A stretch of DNA of 64,000 bases, taken from Bdellovibrio bacteriovorus str. Tiberius. Lineage in GTDB: Bacteria > Bdellovibrionota > Bdellovibrionia > Bdellovibrionales > Bdellovibrionaceae. A program made the translations under genes and the position numbers. The stretch is from the NCBI RefSeq assembly GCF_000317895.1, contig NC_019567.1:2728001-2792000 (forward strand), given 5' to 3'. The first letter of the stretch is position 1; each line of letters opens with the position of its first letter. Of the stretch, positions 50,282-59,588 are shown in pieces. Under the pieces are notes generated by a model. It made no database searches. It was not told the DNA's origin and saw only the letters and a list, made by a program, of their open reading frames with translations.

Positions 50282-52650
50282 ATGTCATCCCAGTTTTCTT
50301 TCCCCGCCAGCTCGGCCTGGAATTTCACCGGAACCGCGCCTGCCATATAGGGGAAAAGATCTTTCTTGTTGCCGTACAATTGAGAATAAATATAAGCGTT
50401 TGAAACCACACGCTTTACATAATTACGTGTTTCCAGGAACGGGATGTGCTCGATGAACTCATCTGTTTCCAGGTTGCCGAAAGAAGACAGCCAGTTTTTC
50501 ACGCGGTGTGGACCGGCGTTGTAACCTGCCGCCACCAGCGGAATTGTGTTTTCAAAACGATCCATCAGACGCTTCAAATAACGGCTGCCGATCTTCACCG
50601 ATGTTTCTGGTTGCAGTAACAAAGGCGCTTTGAATTCTTTTTCACCCAAAAGTGTCGCCACTTTGTGACCTGTGAATGGCATGACCTGCATCAGACCCAA
50701 CGCCCCTACCGGAGAAATCGCATCGCGACGGTAATGGGTTTCAGCGCGCATGATCCCCCATACAAGCTCTTCAGGCACAGTGAATTTCTTAGTGTATTTT
50801 TCAACATGCTCAGAATACGCACGTGGGTATGCAAACTCCCAAAGGTAACGGATGCCGTCCACGCCGTGAGCCGCTCTTTGACCACCGAAATTAATCTGCG
50901 CGATATAAGAAGAACGGTTGTAGTGACCTGCGGTGTTGTATTCGCTCATCAAAGTGCGCAGGTACTCGCGGTTGGAGGTCTTTCTTTCGATGTCATAAAG
51001 ATCCCAGCGCGCCCATTCGTTTTCACCCAGGATCATCATGTCACGGGCTCTTTCAAAGCGCTTCATCAAAGCCGGGTTCGAGAACGTGGTCACTCTCTCG
51101 CTGCTGGCATCCGGCACTTCTTCCTCGGATCCAGCCACTTCCACAGATTTCAAATCCGGGTTGTCAGAAGCTTCCGCCTCTTCTTCTTCACCTTTTTCAT
51201 CATCGGCAGAATACTGGGTCAGAATCAGTGTTTCTTCGGATTCAGACTCGTCCCCACGATAGCTGTCGGAAGAGTTTGGCATCAGGAATTCACCGGCAGA
51301 AAAACGGGAAATCACGCGCGGCTGCGTGGGCAGATTGGATTCAGCCAATCGAGGCACTTTTACTTCTTCCATTTTTTTCAAACGGCTTTGAGCGGCGATC
51401 GAGTAATAACCCAGCAAAGGGTCTTTCGCCAAAGACGACATCATGACCTTGGCTTGTTCGACCTTCCCCTGACGGAAAAGACTCATCGCCATCCAGTAAG
51501 TCACACGGTCTTCCGGGAAGGACTTCCAGGCTTTGCGGTTTTTCTTTTTCGCCGCATTCAGATTTCCCAGAGCTTTGTAAGCCCCCTGGTAATCACCTTT
51601 AAGATATTTCAACCAAGCCAGGTGCCACTGGGCATCGCGGTTCAGACCAGAATTTGGGTACGCTTTCATGAATTCCTGGAAGCGGCGGGCGGCCCCGTCG
51701 TAGTCCTGGAACTGATAAGACAGGAATGCCGACTGATACAGAGCCTGACGACCCGTTTTGGATTTCGGGCTTAGCTTGTAAGCAGAATAATAAGAACCCA
51801 CGGCCAGTTGCACTTCTCCGGCTCTTGCCGCAGAAGATGCAAACAGGATCAGGAAATCGAAGTTTCTTTTGTTGGCTTCATAATACGGTTTCAGCAGTTC
51901 CACTGCTTTGGTGACTTCACCTTCTTGCAGATAGAACTGGGCCTGAAGTTTGTCTGCCAGGTACTTGTCAGACTTGGCCACTTTGGATTTCATGATATTG
52001 ATTTCGCCCTGAGCTTTTTGGTCAAGACCAGCCCATAGCAGATAACGAACGCGCGTGCGGAAATCTTCTGGTGTGACTTTGCAGTCAGAAGGTTTGCCTT
52101 CAAATTCATTGATGGCCAGATCCACGCTCCAGTCCGCCACTTTCGGATAAGCGGGATAGCGTTCGTACAATTTCACCAGCCATTTGCACATTTGGCCGTG
52201 ACGATTCAACCCTTTTTCCGCGATCGCCAGATTGTAAATCACATCCGGATAGTCTTCGGTGTTGCGGGTTCTTTTTTCCAGTTTCACAAACTGCGTGCTG
52301 GCCAGTTTATAGTTCTTCTTTTCCAGCGCGATCTGACCCATCAGGTTGGAGGCCTCGATGGACATTTTCACGTTCGGGGAAAGATCCAGAACTTTTTTAA
52401 GCTCCCCTTCAGCATCATCCCATTTGGAAGTTTTCATATAGGACTGCGCCAGATAGAAGCGCACGTATTCTTCCAGTGTGGTTTTCTCTTTCAGAATATC
52501 CTGAAGAGCGGGAATGGCCTGATCGTATTTCGCTGCGCGGAACTGATCCAGGGCCTTTTTAAAAGGCTCAAGGTCATTTTTAGTAACTTGGGCGCCGGCC
52601 ACCGGACCGAGCAAGAGAGAAAACACAATACATTTCAGGGAGACCTTCAT
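50278..52650 (-). CDS. exported Slt-type lytic transglycosylase with TPR solenoid
   Basis: ATG 52650 follows TTGGAG and begins a signal peptide (MKVSLKCIVFSLLLGPVAGAQ). The earlier open frame is antisense to radA and is rejected. Residues 25-420 are TPR-like helices (AKYDQAIPALQDIL, WDDAEGELKKVL). An acidic insert (about 470-520: SESEETLIL...GEEEEAEAS) follows. The C-terminal SLT domain has the catalytic Glu in WGIMRAETHYRRDAISPVGALGLMQVMP and AAGYNAGPHRV. It cleaves murein to anhydro-muropeptides. First of an operon with OppBC permeases, which suggests product uptake. Confidence 0.92.
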   Translation of the reverse strand: MKVSLKCIVFSLLLGPVAGAQVTKNDLEPFKKALDQFRAAKYDQAIPALQDILKEKTTLEEYVRFYLAQSYMKTSKWDDAEGELKKVLDLSPNVKMSIEASNLMGQIALEKKNYKLASTQFVKLEKRTRNTEDYPDVIYNLAIAEKGLNRHGQMCKWLVKLYERYPAYPKVADWSVDLAINEFEGKPSDCKVTPEDFRTRVRYLLWAGLDQKAQGEINIMKSKVAKSDKYLADKLQAQFYLQEGEVTKAVELLKPYYEANKRNFDFLILFASSAARAGEVQLAVGSYYSAYKLSPKSKTGRQALYQSAFLSYQFQDYDGAARRFQEFMKAYPNSGLNRDAQWHLAWLKYLKGDYQGAYKALGNLNAAKKKNRKAWKSFPEDRVTYWMAMSLFRQGKVEQAKVMMSSLAKDPLLGYYSIAAQSRLKKMEEVKVPRLAESNLPTQPRVISRFSAGEFLMPNSSDSYRGDESESEETLILTQYSADDEKGEEEEAEASDNPDLKSVEVAGSEEEVPDASSERVTTFSNPALMKRFERARDMMILGENEWARWDLYDIERKTSNREYLRTLMSEYNTAGHYNRSSYIAQINFGGQRAAHGVDGIRYLWEFAYPRAYSEHVEKYTKKFTVPEELVWGIMRAETHYRRDAISPVGALGLMQVMPFTGHKVATLLGEKEFKAPLLLQPETSVKIGSRYLKRLMDRFENTIPLVAAGYNAGPHRVKNWLSSFGNLETDEFIEHIPFLETRNYVKRVVSNAYIYSQLYGNKKDLFPYMAGAVPVKFQAELAGKENWDDI

Positions 52651-52719
52651 GTCCGCCACTCCAATACGAAAAGTTGTACAGTCCTTGTAACCGTCATTTA
52701 ATAATGATACCGAATATCT

Positions 52720-54111
52720 ATGGCAAAATCGAAAACTAAAACGATCTATACCTGTCAAAATTGTGGGGCCCAAAGACCAAGGTGGGAAGGCAAATGCTCT
52801 GACTGCGGCGCGTGGAACTCGTACGTCGAAGAACTGCAGATGCCGGAGGTAAAAACTCGAGGATGGTCTACAGGGTCTGGCGAACGCGAAAGCACAGGGT
52901 CCAAACCCGTCGCGCTGGACCAAAGACTTGAAGAAGTGAAATTGGATCGTTTTGATACAAGTTTCGAAGAGCTCAACCGCGTTTTGGGCGGCGGCTTGGC
53001 CAAGGGAAGTTTCGTGCTTTTGGGGGGATCTCCGGGCATTGGAAAATCCACTCTTTTGCTGCAAATGGCCGGTGGTTTAGCCAATAACAAGCATAAGGTG
53101 CTCTACATTTCCGGCGAGGAAAGCGTTTCTCAAACCGGGTCCCGCGCTCACCGTTTGGGAATCCGTTCGCCTCTTATTGAAGTCGGTTGCGAAAGCAATC
53201 TGACGGCCGTGATGGAGATGGCAAGATTCAAGAAACCAGATGTTCTGGTTGTCGATTCTATTCAGACGATGTTCCTGCCCGATTTGCAGGCCGCACCGGG
53301 ATCGGTGTCCCAGGTGCGTGAGTGCGCCGGGCATCTGATGGGCCTTGCGAAGCACGATGGCATCACCGTGATTCTGATTGGTCACGTCACCAAAGACGGC
53401 AACATCGCCGGCCCTAAAGTTTTAGAGCACATGGTGGACTGCGTGCTGTCCTTTGATGGTGATATTTCCTACAACTTCCGTTTGTTGCGCTCTTTGAAAA
53501 ACCGCTTTGGTGCGGCTCACGAACTGGGCGTGTTCCAAATGAACTCCAAAGGTTTGGAAGAGGTCACCAACCCCTCTGAACTGTTCCTGGAAGAACGCGG
53601 CGATCAGCTGATTGGTTCTGCCGTGTTTGCTTCGATGGAAGGCACAAGACCTTTGCTGTGTGAAGTTCAGGCATTGACGTTATCAAGCCCCATGGCGATG
53701 CCTCGTCGCACGGCTTTGGGTATTGATATCAACCGTCTGCATCTTTTGACCGCCGTCTTGGATCGTCACTTGGATGTACGCCTGGCCCATAACGATATCT
53801 TTATCAATGTCGTTGGTGGTTTGAAGCTGGTGGAACCGGCTTCGGATTTGGCGGTGGCGGCGGCCATCTTGTCGACCGAAAACCGTCGTGATCTTGACGC
53901 CAAGACTTGTTACTTTGGCGAGATCGGTCTGACCGGCGAAGTTCGTGGTGTGTCCTTTGTTGAACAACGAATCAAGGAAGCCGACAAACTGGGCTTTAAA
54001 CACTTTGTCATCCCGTTTTCCAACAAACGCCACCTGGAAGAGGTAAAGCTTTCCAAGGACAAGAAGATTTCGTTTGTCAAAAACGTGCATGATCTGAATA
54101 AAATCATATAG
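52720..54111 (+). CDS. radA: DNA repair protein RadA
   Basis: 463 aa: N-terminal C4 zinc finger (CQNCGAQRPRWEGKCSDC), RecA-like core with Walker A GGSPGIGKST and KNRFGAAHELGVF (the RadA KNRFG motif), and the C-terminal Lon-protease-like fold. It is a hexameric helicase that promotes branch migration in recombination. Divergent from slt; the intergenic promoter region is about 70 bases. Likely operon with the next gene, 22 bases on. Confidence 0.97.
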   Translation: MAKSKTKTIYTCQNCGAQRPRWEGKCSDCGAWNSYVEELQMPEVKTRGWSTGSGERESTGSKPVALDQRLEEVKLDRFDTSFEELNRVLGGGLAKGSFVLLGGSPGIGKSTLLLQMAGGLANNKHKVLYISGEESVSQTGSRAHRLGIRSPLIEVGCESNLTAVMEMARFKKPDVLVVDSIQTMFLPDLQAAPGSVSQVRECAGHLMGLAKHDGITVILIGHVTKDGNIAGPKVLEHMVDCVLSFDGDISYNFRLLRSLKNRFGAAHELGVFQMNSKGLEEVTNPSELFLEERGDQLIGSAVFASMEGTRPLLCEVQALTLSSPMAMPRRTALGIDINRLHLLTAVLDRHLDVRLAHNDIFINVVGGLKLVEPASDLAVAAAILSTENRRDLDAKTCYFGEIGLTGEVRGVSFVEQRIKEADKLGFKHFVIPFSNKRHLEEVKLSKDKKISFVKNVHDLNKII

Positions 54112-54133
54112 GACCTAGAAAAGGATTTCCGGC

Positions 54134-54526
54134 ATGGATGCTCAGGGCGCAATTGTAAAAGAGACTTATAAACCCGGTGACTTTATCTTCTTTGAAGGTG
54201 ACATCGAAAATCACTTTTACATTGTCGAAAGCGGTGTGGTGAGCATCTTCACGAAAGACCAAATGGGCAAACGAATTCCCATTTGCGACATCGTGGATGG
54301 CGAATCCTTTGGCGAGTTCGCACTGATTTCCAAAAGCCCACGTTCGGCTTCGGCCCAAGCCGTTACGGATGTTGTGCTGGTGAAGGTCTCTGAAGAGGGG
54401 TTCCAGCAACTTCTGTCAGAACTGCCAACCTGGGCTGAGTGCATGCTGAAGTCTTTCACCGATCGCCTGCAGAACATGACGGAAAAAATTCGCGAAGCCG
54501 AACAGTTCCGCAGACGAGAGTCCTAA
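54134..54526 (+). CDS. cyclic-nucleotide-binding domain protein (no DNA-binding domain)
   Basis: 130 aa covering just the cNMP-binding beta barrel: YKPGDFIFFEGDIENHFYIVESGVVSIF, then DGESFGEFALISKSPRSASAQAVTD (phosphate-binding cassette E-F-A-L...R). There is no HTH, unlike CRP/FNR, so it may sense cAMP or cGMP and act through protein contact. It follows radA by 22 bases. Confidence 0.88.
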   Translation: MDAQGAIVKETYKPGDFIFFEGDIENHFYIVESGVVSIFTKDQMGKRIPICDIVDGESFGEFALISKSPRSASAQAVTDVVLVKVSEEGFQQLLSELPTWAECMLKSFTDRLQNMTEKIREAEQFRRRES

Positions 54527-54578
54527 AAATCATAAAATTGTAATTTCATTGAGTTGGTTATTTTCCAATCCTGCTTGT

Positions 54579-55634
54579 ATGCTGGAGAAAATGCTTAGCT
54601 CATTTAAACATCTTTTCTTAACAACTCTGCTTTGGCTTTTGCCGCTGTCCTTGGGGCAGGCTTCCGCTTTGGAAATTCCCACTTGGGAAGGGCCTGCCTC
54701 CGGCCCGAAGGCTCAGGAAGGCCGCAAGATCATCTTTATAGCTTCAGACATGAAGAATGGTGGCGCCGCCGCCGTCAGTGAAGGCTTTCTATCGGCAGGC
54801 CGTGTTTTAAAATGGAATATCACTGTTCGTGATGGCCAGGGCAGCCGCACCAAAATTCAAAAAGCTTTGAATGAGGCTATTCAAGCGGGCGCAGACGGAA
54901 TTGTTCTTGGGGGTTTTGACGCTGCCGACTTCCGCCCCGAAATCAAAAAAGCCCAATCCACTCATATCAAGATTGTAGGCTGGCACTCGGCTCCCCGTCC
55001 TGGCAGCTCGAATCTGATGTTTTCAAATGTGACAACGGATCCTTTGATTGTGGCGGAAAAGGCCGCAAAACTGGTGTGTGAAAGCTCTGAAAAGTCAGGA
55101 GTTGTGATCTTTACGGACAACGACTTTTCCATCGCCCGCGCCAAAACCCTGCACATGAAAAAGATCATCGCTGAACACAAGAACTGCCAGGTTCTGGACA
55201 TAGTGGATGTGCAAATTTCCAAGGCCGAACATCTGATGCCGGGTGCCGTTTCCAAACTGAACGACCGCTTTGGAAAAAAGTGGACTCACAGTCTGGCCAT
55301 CAACGACATCTATTTTGATCACATCAATTTTCCCTTAAAAAGAATCGGACGAAAAGATCTGATCAACGTTTCTGCCGGGGATGGTTCCGCCACGGCCCTG
55401 CACCGAATTAAATCCGGGCTTTCCCAGCAGCTGGCGACAATCGCGGAACCCTTGAAGGCCCAAGGGTGGCAGGTCGCAGACGAAATGAATCGCGCCTTTG
55501 CCGGAAGCAGTGAAAGCGGATTTACAACAGAACCTTTGGTGATCACTCAGGAAATTTTGAAGAATTTAAAAGATGGAAATCTTGAGTCGAAGCTGAACTA
55601 TAAAGAAGCTTACTCGAAAATCTGGTATCCCTGA
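54579..55634 (+). CDS. exported LacI-type periplasmic sugar-binding-like protein
   Basis: Periplasmic binding protein type 1 pattern over about 310 residues: RKIIFIASDMKNGGAAAVSEGFLSAGR, QAGADGIVLGGFD, FTDNDFSIARAKTLHMKK, RKDLINVSAGDGSATAL. Signal peptide (..LFLTTLLWLLPLSLGQASA) from ATG 54579 or 54591; neither has an ideal SD. The family binds simple sugars or autoinducer-2 and often feeds an ABC transporter or a chemoreceptor; no such partner is nearby. Terminator follows. Confidence 0.82.
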   Translation: MLEKMLSSFKHLFLTTLLWLLPLSLGQASALEIPTWEGPASGPKAQEGRKIIFIASDMKNGGAAAVSEGFLSAGRVLKWNITVRDGQGSRTKIQKALNEAIQAGADGIVLGGFDAADFRPEIKKAQSTHIKIVGWHSAPRPGSSNLMFSNVTTDPLIVAEKAAKLVCESSEKSGVVIFTDNDFSIARAKTLHMKKIIAEHKNCQVLDIVDVQISKAEHLMPGAVSKLNDRFGKKWTHSLAINDIYFDHINFPLKRIGRKDLINVSAGDGSATALHRIKSGLSQQLATIAEPLKAQGWQVADEMNRAFAGSSESGFTTEPLVITQEILKNLKDGNLESKLNYKEAYSKIWYP

Positions 55635-55660
55635 GGCCGAACAGACCCCAGGGATTTTTT
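55627..55660 (+). terminator. probable intrinsic terminator
   Basis: ATCCCTG (55627-55633) pairs with CAGGGAT (55649-55655), large loop, with six T directly after. The stem overlaps the stop of the binding-protein gene. Confidence 0.7.
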
Positions 55661-55664
55661 ATAA

Positions 55665-56423
55665 CTAGTAACGGATTGGATAGATAGAAGGCGCGCCGTA
55701 GCTGGAAGTCACAGTCACGTTCAGATCCGAATTCCCACCCATGGACTCAGCACGGATGTCGATCGCGGTGATACGCTCCCCTGCTGTCAGGTATTCAGAA
55801 GTCAGGCTGTAGTAGAATGTACCAGTGTAGCTTAACTGACGAAGCTGGATACGACGACCGCTTTGAGTGATCGCATAAGTTTCATGCAACTGAACGCCGT
55901 TGAAGTACGGATTCACGCGAACATAGTCCACGTAAGAAGCATAGTTGAACGCCACACGCAACCACTCGCCACCGCTGCGACGGGAAACTCCATAGAAACG
56001 CACCGTGGATTCACCGTAGTTGTTCGGTGGACGTGGTGGGTTTGGATACGGAGGATGTGGATCTGGACGGTGCGGAGGATACGGTTGTGGATATGGATCA
56101 GGACGAGGTCCTGGTCTTACCGGTGGACGATCCGGACGAATGCCGCCATGACGTTCATCTCTGCGGTCGTTTTCGTAACGACGGTCATCACGGTCATTGT
56201 ATTGATCTGGTCCGCGGCGATCATCGCGACGGTCGTCTCTGCGATCATCACGGCGATCATTGCGATCATTGTCGCGGCGGTCGTTGTTGTCACGACGGTC
56301 ATCACGACGCTCGTCGTTGCCACCACGATCTGGCGGATGACCCGGGCGGATTTGCGCTCCGGCTACGGGACCTTGCAGCAAAACGGCTGCGGTCAAAAGG
56401 GCACTCAACACTGGTAGTTTCAT
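55665..56423 (-). CDS. exported protein with Asp/Arg-repeat region
   Basis: ATG 56423 follows AAAAGGAG; the longer frame to 56501 lacks support. Signal peptide ..LLQGPVAGA, then about 70 residues of alternating D/R (RRDDRR-type repeats, with some N and E), then a Pro-rich linker (PYPQPYPPHRPDPHPPYP) and a C-terminal beta domain (VRFYGVSRRSGGEWLRV ... FNGVQLHETYAI). The charge-alternating tract is unusual and likely disordered. No function known. Confidence 0.78.
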   Translation of the reverse strand: MKLPVLSALLTAAVLLQGPVAGAQIRPGHPPDRGGNDERRDDRRDNNDRRDNDRNDRRDDRRDDRRDDRRGPDQYNDRDDRRYENDRRDERHGGIRPDRPPVRPGPRPDPYPQPYPPHRPDPHPPYPNPPRPPNNYGESTVRFYGVSRRSGGEWLRVAFNYASYVDYVRVNPYFNGVQLHETYAITQSGRRIQLRQLSYTGTFYYSLTSEYLTAGERITAIDIRAESMGGNSDLNVTVTSSYGAPSIYPIRY

Positions 56424-56505
56424 AAAGACTCCTTTTTTTGAAGACGAAGGAGTTATTCCAAGATCCGTGCCTGGACAAAGTGACACCAAACGGCCCTGCA
56501 TGAAC

Positions 56506-57213
56506 TTATTTCTTAGGGTACTTTAAGAACAATTCGCGCTGCAAATCCATCATCAAACTCAATAGGCGCGTTTCCAGGATGTTTGTGACGTTCAAGAACT
56601 GTAAACCAGCAGTTTGAATGATCTGCCCGTCGACTTCCCGCTTCTGGGCAAAACGCACCTCTACGTCGAACTCCATGGCGCGACGAACCCCCAGGCGCAA
56701 GGCGCCTTTGATTTGATCCCCGATTTTAAGCTCGGGAGCCGCGCCTTTGAATTCGACTTTCAGGCCCCCGGCGCTGATATCACGAACCCGGCTTTCAATG
56801 AAATGCACCTTACCGCCATGGAGAAGAATGCTGAAAATAGCTTCGTACTTGCCCGGAATATCAATGCGGGCATTGGCCCGTCTTTGCAGCTGGAAAAGAT
56901 CCACATCGGTTCTTAGCACCGCCCAACCGACACTGAAGCTGAGCTCGGTCTGAAAGAAATAGCGCTCGCTCTTAAACGGAAAATTCACGACCACTTTCTG
57001 AGGTTGCGTGACGTCTTTAGAATCGGCCGTATGATGACAAAGCAGAGTTTCATCCTTGTCGGTTTGCACGGCGATCAGATGAAACACATCTTCATTAACC
57101 GAGCCCTTCATCGACAGCTGCAATTTATCGTCAGCAATTTCGCGGAAAAGCATTTTCTTTTCCGACACTGCGACTTTCTTGAAAATGGTCTGACCTGGCA
57201 TGTTCACGGCCAT
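56506..57213 (-). CDS. PilZ-domain protein (c-di-GMP receptor type)
   Basis: 235 aa. N-terminal beta domain (YcgR-like), then a PilZ domain with RRANARIDI (RxxxR) and the DISAGGLKVEF (D/NxSxxG) motif, both needed for c-di-GMP binding. It ends in an amphipathic C-terminal helix (TRLLSLMMDLQRELFLKYP). Cytoplasmic. Bdellovibrio uses many c-di-GMP effectors in motility and prey entry (general knowledge). Lies 4 bases downstream of the glpK stop, so it is probably co-transcribed. Confidence 0.88.
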   Translation of the reverse strand: MAVNMPGQTIFKKVAVSEKKMLFREIADDKLQLSMKGSVNEDVFHLIAVQTDKDETLLCHHTADSKDVTQPQKVVVNFPFKSERYFFQTELSFSVGWAVLRTDVDLFQLQRRANARIDIPGKYEAIFSILLHGGKVHFIESRVRDISAGGLKVEFKGAAPELKIGDQIKGALRLGVRRAMEFDVEVRFAQKREVDGQIIQTAGLQFLNVTNILETRLLSLMMDLQRELFLKYPKK

Positions 57214-57217
57214 GTGA

Positions 57218-58699
57218 TTACACTCGCTCCAAAGCCTGCGCCCAGCGCTGCAGACGCTCTTTGCGTGCCTTCGGGGTCATTTTCACTTTGAATTCTTTGT
57301 TCACTTCCCACACGCGTTTGATTTCTTTTAAATCTTTCCACACACCCGCGCCCAGCCCTGCCATGAAGGCCGCGCCCAAAGCTGTGGTTTCCAGATTTTG
57401 CGGGCGAACCACGTTGGCTCCGCAGTAGTCGGCCTGCAGCTGCATTAACAAATCATTGGCAGCAGCGCCGCCATCAACACGGACTCCGCGCAGTTTCTTG
57501 CCCAGATCCCTTTGCATGGTGTTTAGAATATCCACATTTTGCAATGCCATGGCTTCCAGGGTCGCACGCGCAATGTGTGCCTTGGTACTGCCACGAGTAA
57601 GACCACAAATCAGCCCGCGGGCTTCCGGCTGCCAGTGCGGAGCTCCCAGTCCCGTCAAAGCCGGAACGAACTCGACCCCATCGGTGCTGTCGACGGTTTT
57701 TGCCAATGCTTCGATGTCCGAAGATTGCTGGAACAATCCCAGTCCGTCGCGCAGCCACTGAACTGCAGCGCCGCAGACAAAGGCGCCGCCTTCCAGTGCG
57801 TAAGTCATTTCCTGGTTTTTTAGTTTCCAGGCAATCGTTGTCAGCAACTTGTTTTTGGACTTCACGGCTTTTTTGCCGGTGTTCAGAAGCAAGAAACTTC
57901 CGGTGCCGAAGGTGCACTTGGAATCACCGGTTTCAAAACAAGTCTGGCCGAAAAGGGCCGCTTGCTGATCGCCGACGATTCCGGTGATTGGAATTCCGTC
58001 CGGCATAAAGCCCAGACCTTGAGTCACACCAAAATCAGAGTTGGAAGGACAGATCTCTGGCAAGATGCCTTCAGGCACGCCAAAGATTTTCAAAAGGTCT
58101 TCATCCCACCACCCCGTGTGGATGTTCATCAGCATCGTACGAGAGGCATTACTTACATCCGTCTTATGCGAGTGCCCTGCGGTCAGTTTCCACAACAAGA
58201 AGCTGTCGACCGTACCGGCCAGGGCCTGACCGTCTTTGGCTTTCTTTGCCGCATTCGGAACGTGCTTTAACAACCACTGGATCTTTGTGGCTGAAAAGTA
58301 TGGATCCAGCACCAAACCCGTCTTGGCGGTGATGATCTTCTCTTTTTTGTTTTTCTTTAGCTTTTCGCAGATATCCTGCGTACGGCGACATTGCCAGACG
58401 ATGGCATTATGCAGAGCTTTTCCGGACTTCGCGTCCCAAAGCATCACGGTTTCACGCTGATTGGTGATCCCGATCGTGCGAATCTGAGAACCTTTGATTT
58501 TTGCTTTTTCCAACGCCAGACGCATGGATCTTTGCGTGGAATACCAGATATCTTCTGGATCGTGCTCAACCCAGCCTGGTTTCGGGAAGATTTGTTTGAA
58601 TGCCTCACGAGCCTCGGCGACAAGACCTCCGGCTTGATTGATAATGCATGTTCTTGAGCTGGTTGTCCCTTGGTCAATGGCCATGATAAAAGAAGACAT
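57218..58699 (-). CDS. glpK: glycerol kinase
   Basis: 493 aa from ATG 58699 (SD GGAGAG; a GTG two codons up is less likely). FGGY motifs: AIDQGTTSSRT, VWQCRRTQDICEKL, DPYFSATKIQWLL, GIVGDQQAALFGQTCF, CTFGTGSFLLLNTG and ALEGGAFVCGAAVQWL. It makes glycerol 3-phosphate from glycerol and ATP. It is upstream of a PilZ gene and divergent from plsC, which uses acylated glycerol phosphate. No glpF/glpD nearby. Confidence 0.96.
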   Translation of the reverse strand: MSSFIMAIDQGTTSSRTCIINQAGGLVAEAREAFKQIFPKPGWVEHDPEDIWYSTQRSMRLALEKAKIKGSQIRTIGITNQRETVMLWDAKSGKALHNAIVWQCRRTQDICEKLKKNKKEKIITAKTGLVLDPYFSATKIQWLLKHVPNAAKKAKDGQALAGTVDSFLLWKLTAGHSHKTDVSNASRTMLMNIHTGWWDEDLLKIFGVPEGILPEICPSNSDFGVTQGLGFMPDGIPITGIVGDQQAALFGQTCFETGDSKCTFGTGSFLLLNTGKKAVKSKNKLLTTIAWKLKNQEMTYALEGGAFVCGAAVQWLRDGLGLFQQSSDIEALAKTVDSTDGVEFVPALTGLGAPHWQPEARGLICGLTRGSTKAHIARATLEAMALQNVDILNTMQRDLGKKLRGVRVDGGAAANDLLMQLQADYCGANVVRPQNLETTALGAAFMAGLGAGVWKDLKEIKRVWEVNKEFKVKMTPKARKERLQRWAQALERV

Positions 58700-58726
58700 A
58701 AACACTCTCCAATCGATGTATTAATA

Positions 58727-59497
58727 ATGAAGAATTTCCTGAAGAAACCCAACGAAAAAATCTTTGGCTTACGATCTCTGGATCGTGACACTTTGATTTT
58801 CCGTGTGCTGCCGCGTTTTCTTTTGGAGATCCTGCGCAAGTACTTCCGCCTGGAAATTGAAGGTGTTGAAAACATCCCTCGCCGTGGCGCCGTGATCCTG
58901 GCGCCCAATCACTCGGGTTACACCGGTTTTGATGCTTTCTTGCTGGGCCACGTGGTGCAACAGGAAGCTAAACGCATTCCCCGTGTGCTGACACATCACT
59001 TCTGGTTTCTGACCGAAACGACCGCAATTCCAGCCAACAAGATGGGCTTCACCGAAGCCACTTATGAAAATGGCATCAATGCGCTGAAAAAAGGAAATGC
59101 GATTGTTTTGTTCCCAGAAGGTGAACAAGGTAATTTCAAGCCGACCACCGAGCGCTATCAACTGCAGGAATTCAAACGCGGCTTCGTGCGCATGGCCCTG
59201 GAAGCCCAATGCCCGATCGTCCCGGTGGTGATCTTAGGTGCCGAAGAAACTCATATTAATTTGAAAAAACTCAAATTCACCAAGTTCCTGAAGGGCTCGG
59301 TGATTCCATTGCCCTTGAACGTGATTCCGCTGCCTGCCAAATGGCGCATCCGCTTCCTGGAACCAATCACTCTTCCTTACAAACCATCAGCTGTAGATGA
59401 TGCAGACTTGGTCCACGAGATCGCGCAAGACATCCAAGAACGCATGCAAACCGCCGTAGAAGAAGAAATCCAAAAACGCGGCAACGCCTTCCTATAA
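58727..59497 (+). CDS. plsC: PlsC-like 1-acylglycerol-3-phosphate acyltransferase
   Basis: 256 aa from ATG 58727, the first Met after the divergent glpK start; no clear SD, so the start is less certain. Motif I NHSGYTGFD (HX4D), motif III FPEGEQG, and IVPVVILGAEET. It adds the second acyl chain to make phosphatidate at the inner membrane. No long TM segment is obvious. Divergent from glpK with only 27 bases between, so the promoters overlap. Confidence 0.9.
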   Translation: MKNFLKKPNEKIFGLRSLDRDTLIFRVLPRFLLEILRKYFRLEIEGVENIPRRGAVILAPNHSGYTGFDAFLLGHVVQQEAKRIPRVLTHHFWFLTETTAIPANKMGFTEATYENGINALKKGNAIVLFPEGEQGNFKPTTERYQLQEFKRGFVRMALEAQCPIVPVVILGAEETHINLKKLKFTKFLKGSVIPLPLNVIPLPAKWRIRFLEPITLPYKPSAVDDADLVHEIAQDIQERMQTAVEEEIQKRGNAFL

Positions 59498-59507
59498 AAA
59501 CAGTAGA

Positions 59508-59588
59508 GGCTGCTCAAAATAGCACAGCCGCAAAGCCGCCCGACAATGCAGTCGGATGGGCTACTTTCAGCAGCCGGTTCATTTTTTA
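59508..59588. terminator. nested stem structure, probable terminator of plsC
   Basis: GGCTGCT/AGCAGCC (59508-59514/59569-59575), TAGC/GCTA (59520-59523/59560-59563) and CCGAC/GTCGG (59540-59544/59551-59555) nest in one 68-base element, followed by T6 at 59582-59587. It lies after plsC and overlaps the convergent prepilin-like gene's stop. It could also be a small RNA. Confidence 0.55.

Noticed and set aside
52651-53064. N-terminal extension of the slt frame
   Set aside because: It overlaps the radA start on the other strand. The signal peptide and SD fix the start at 52650.
56027-56425. plus-strand His/Asp-rich frame opposite the D/R-repeat gene
   Set aside because: It is an antisense artefact of the repeated GAC/CGT codons; no SD or signal.
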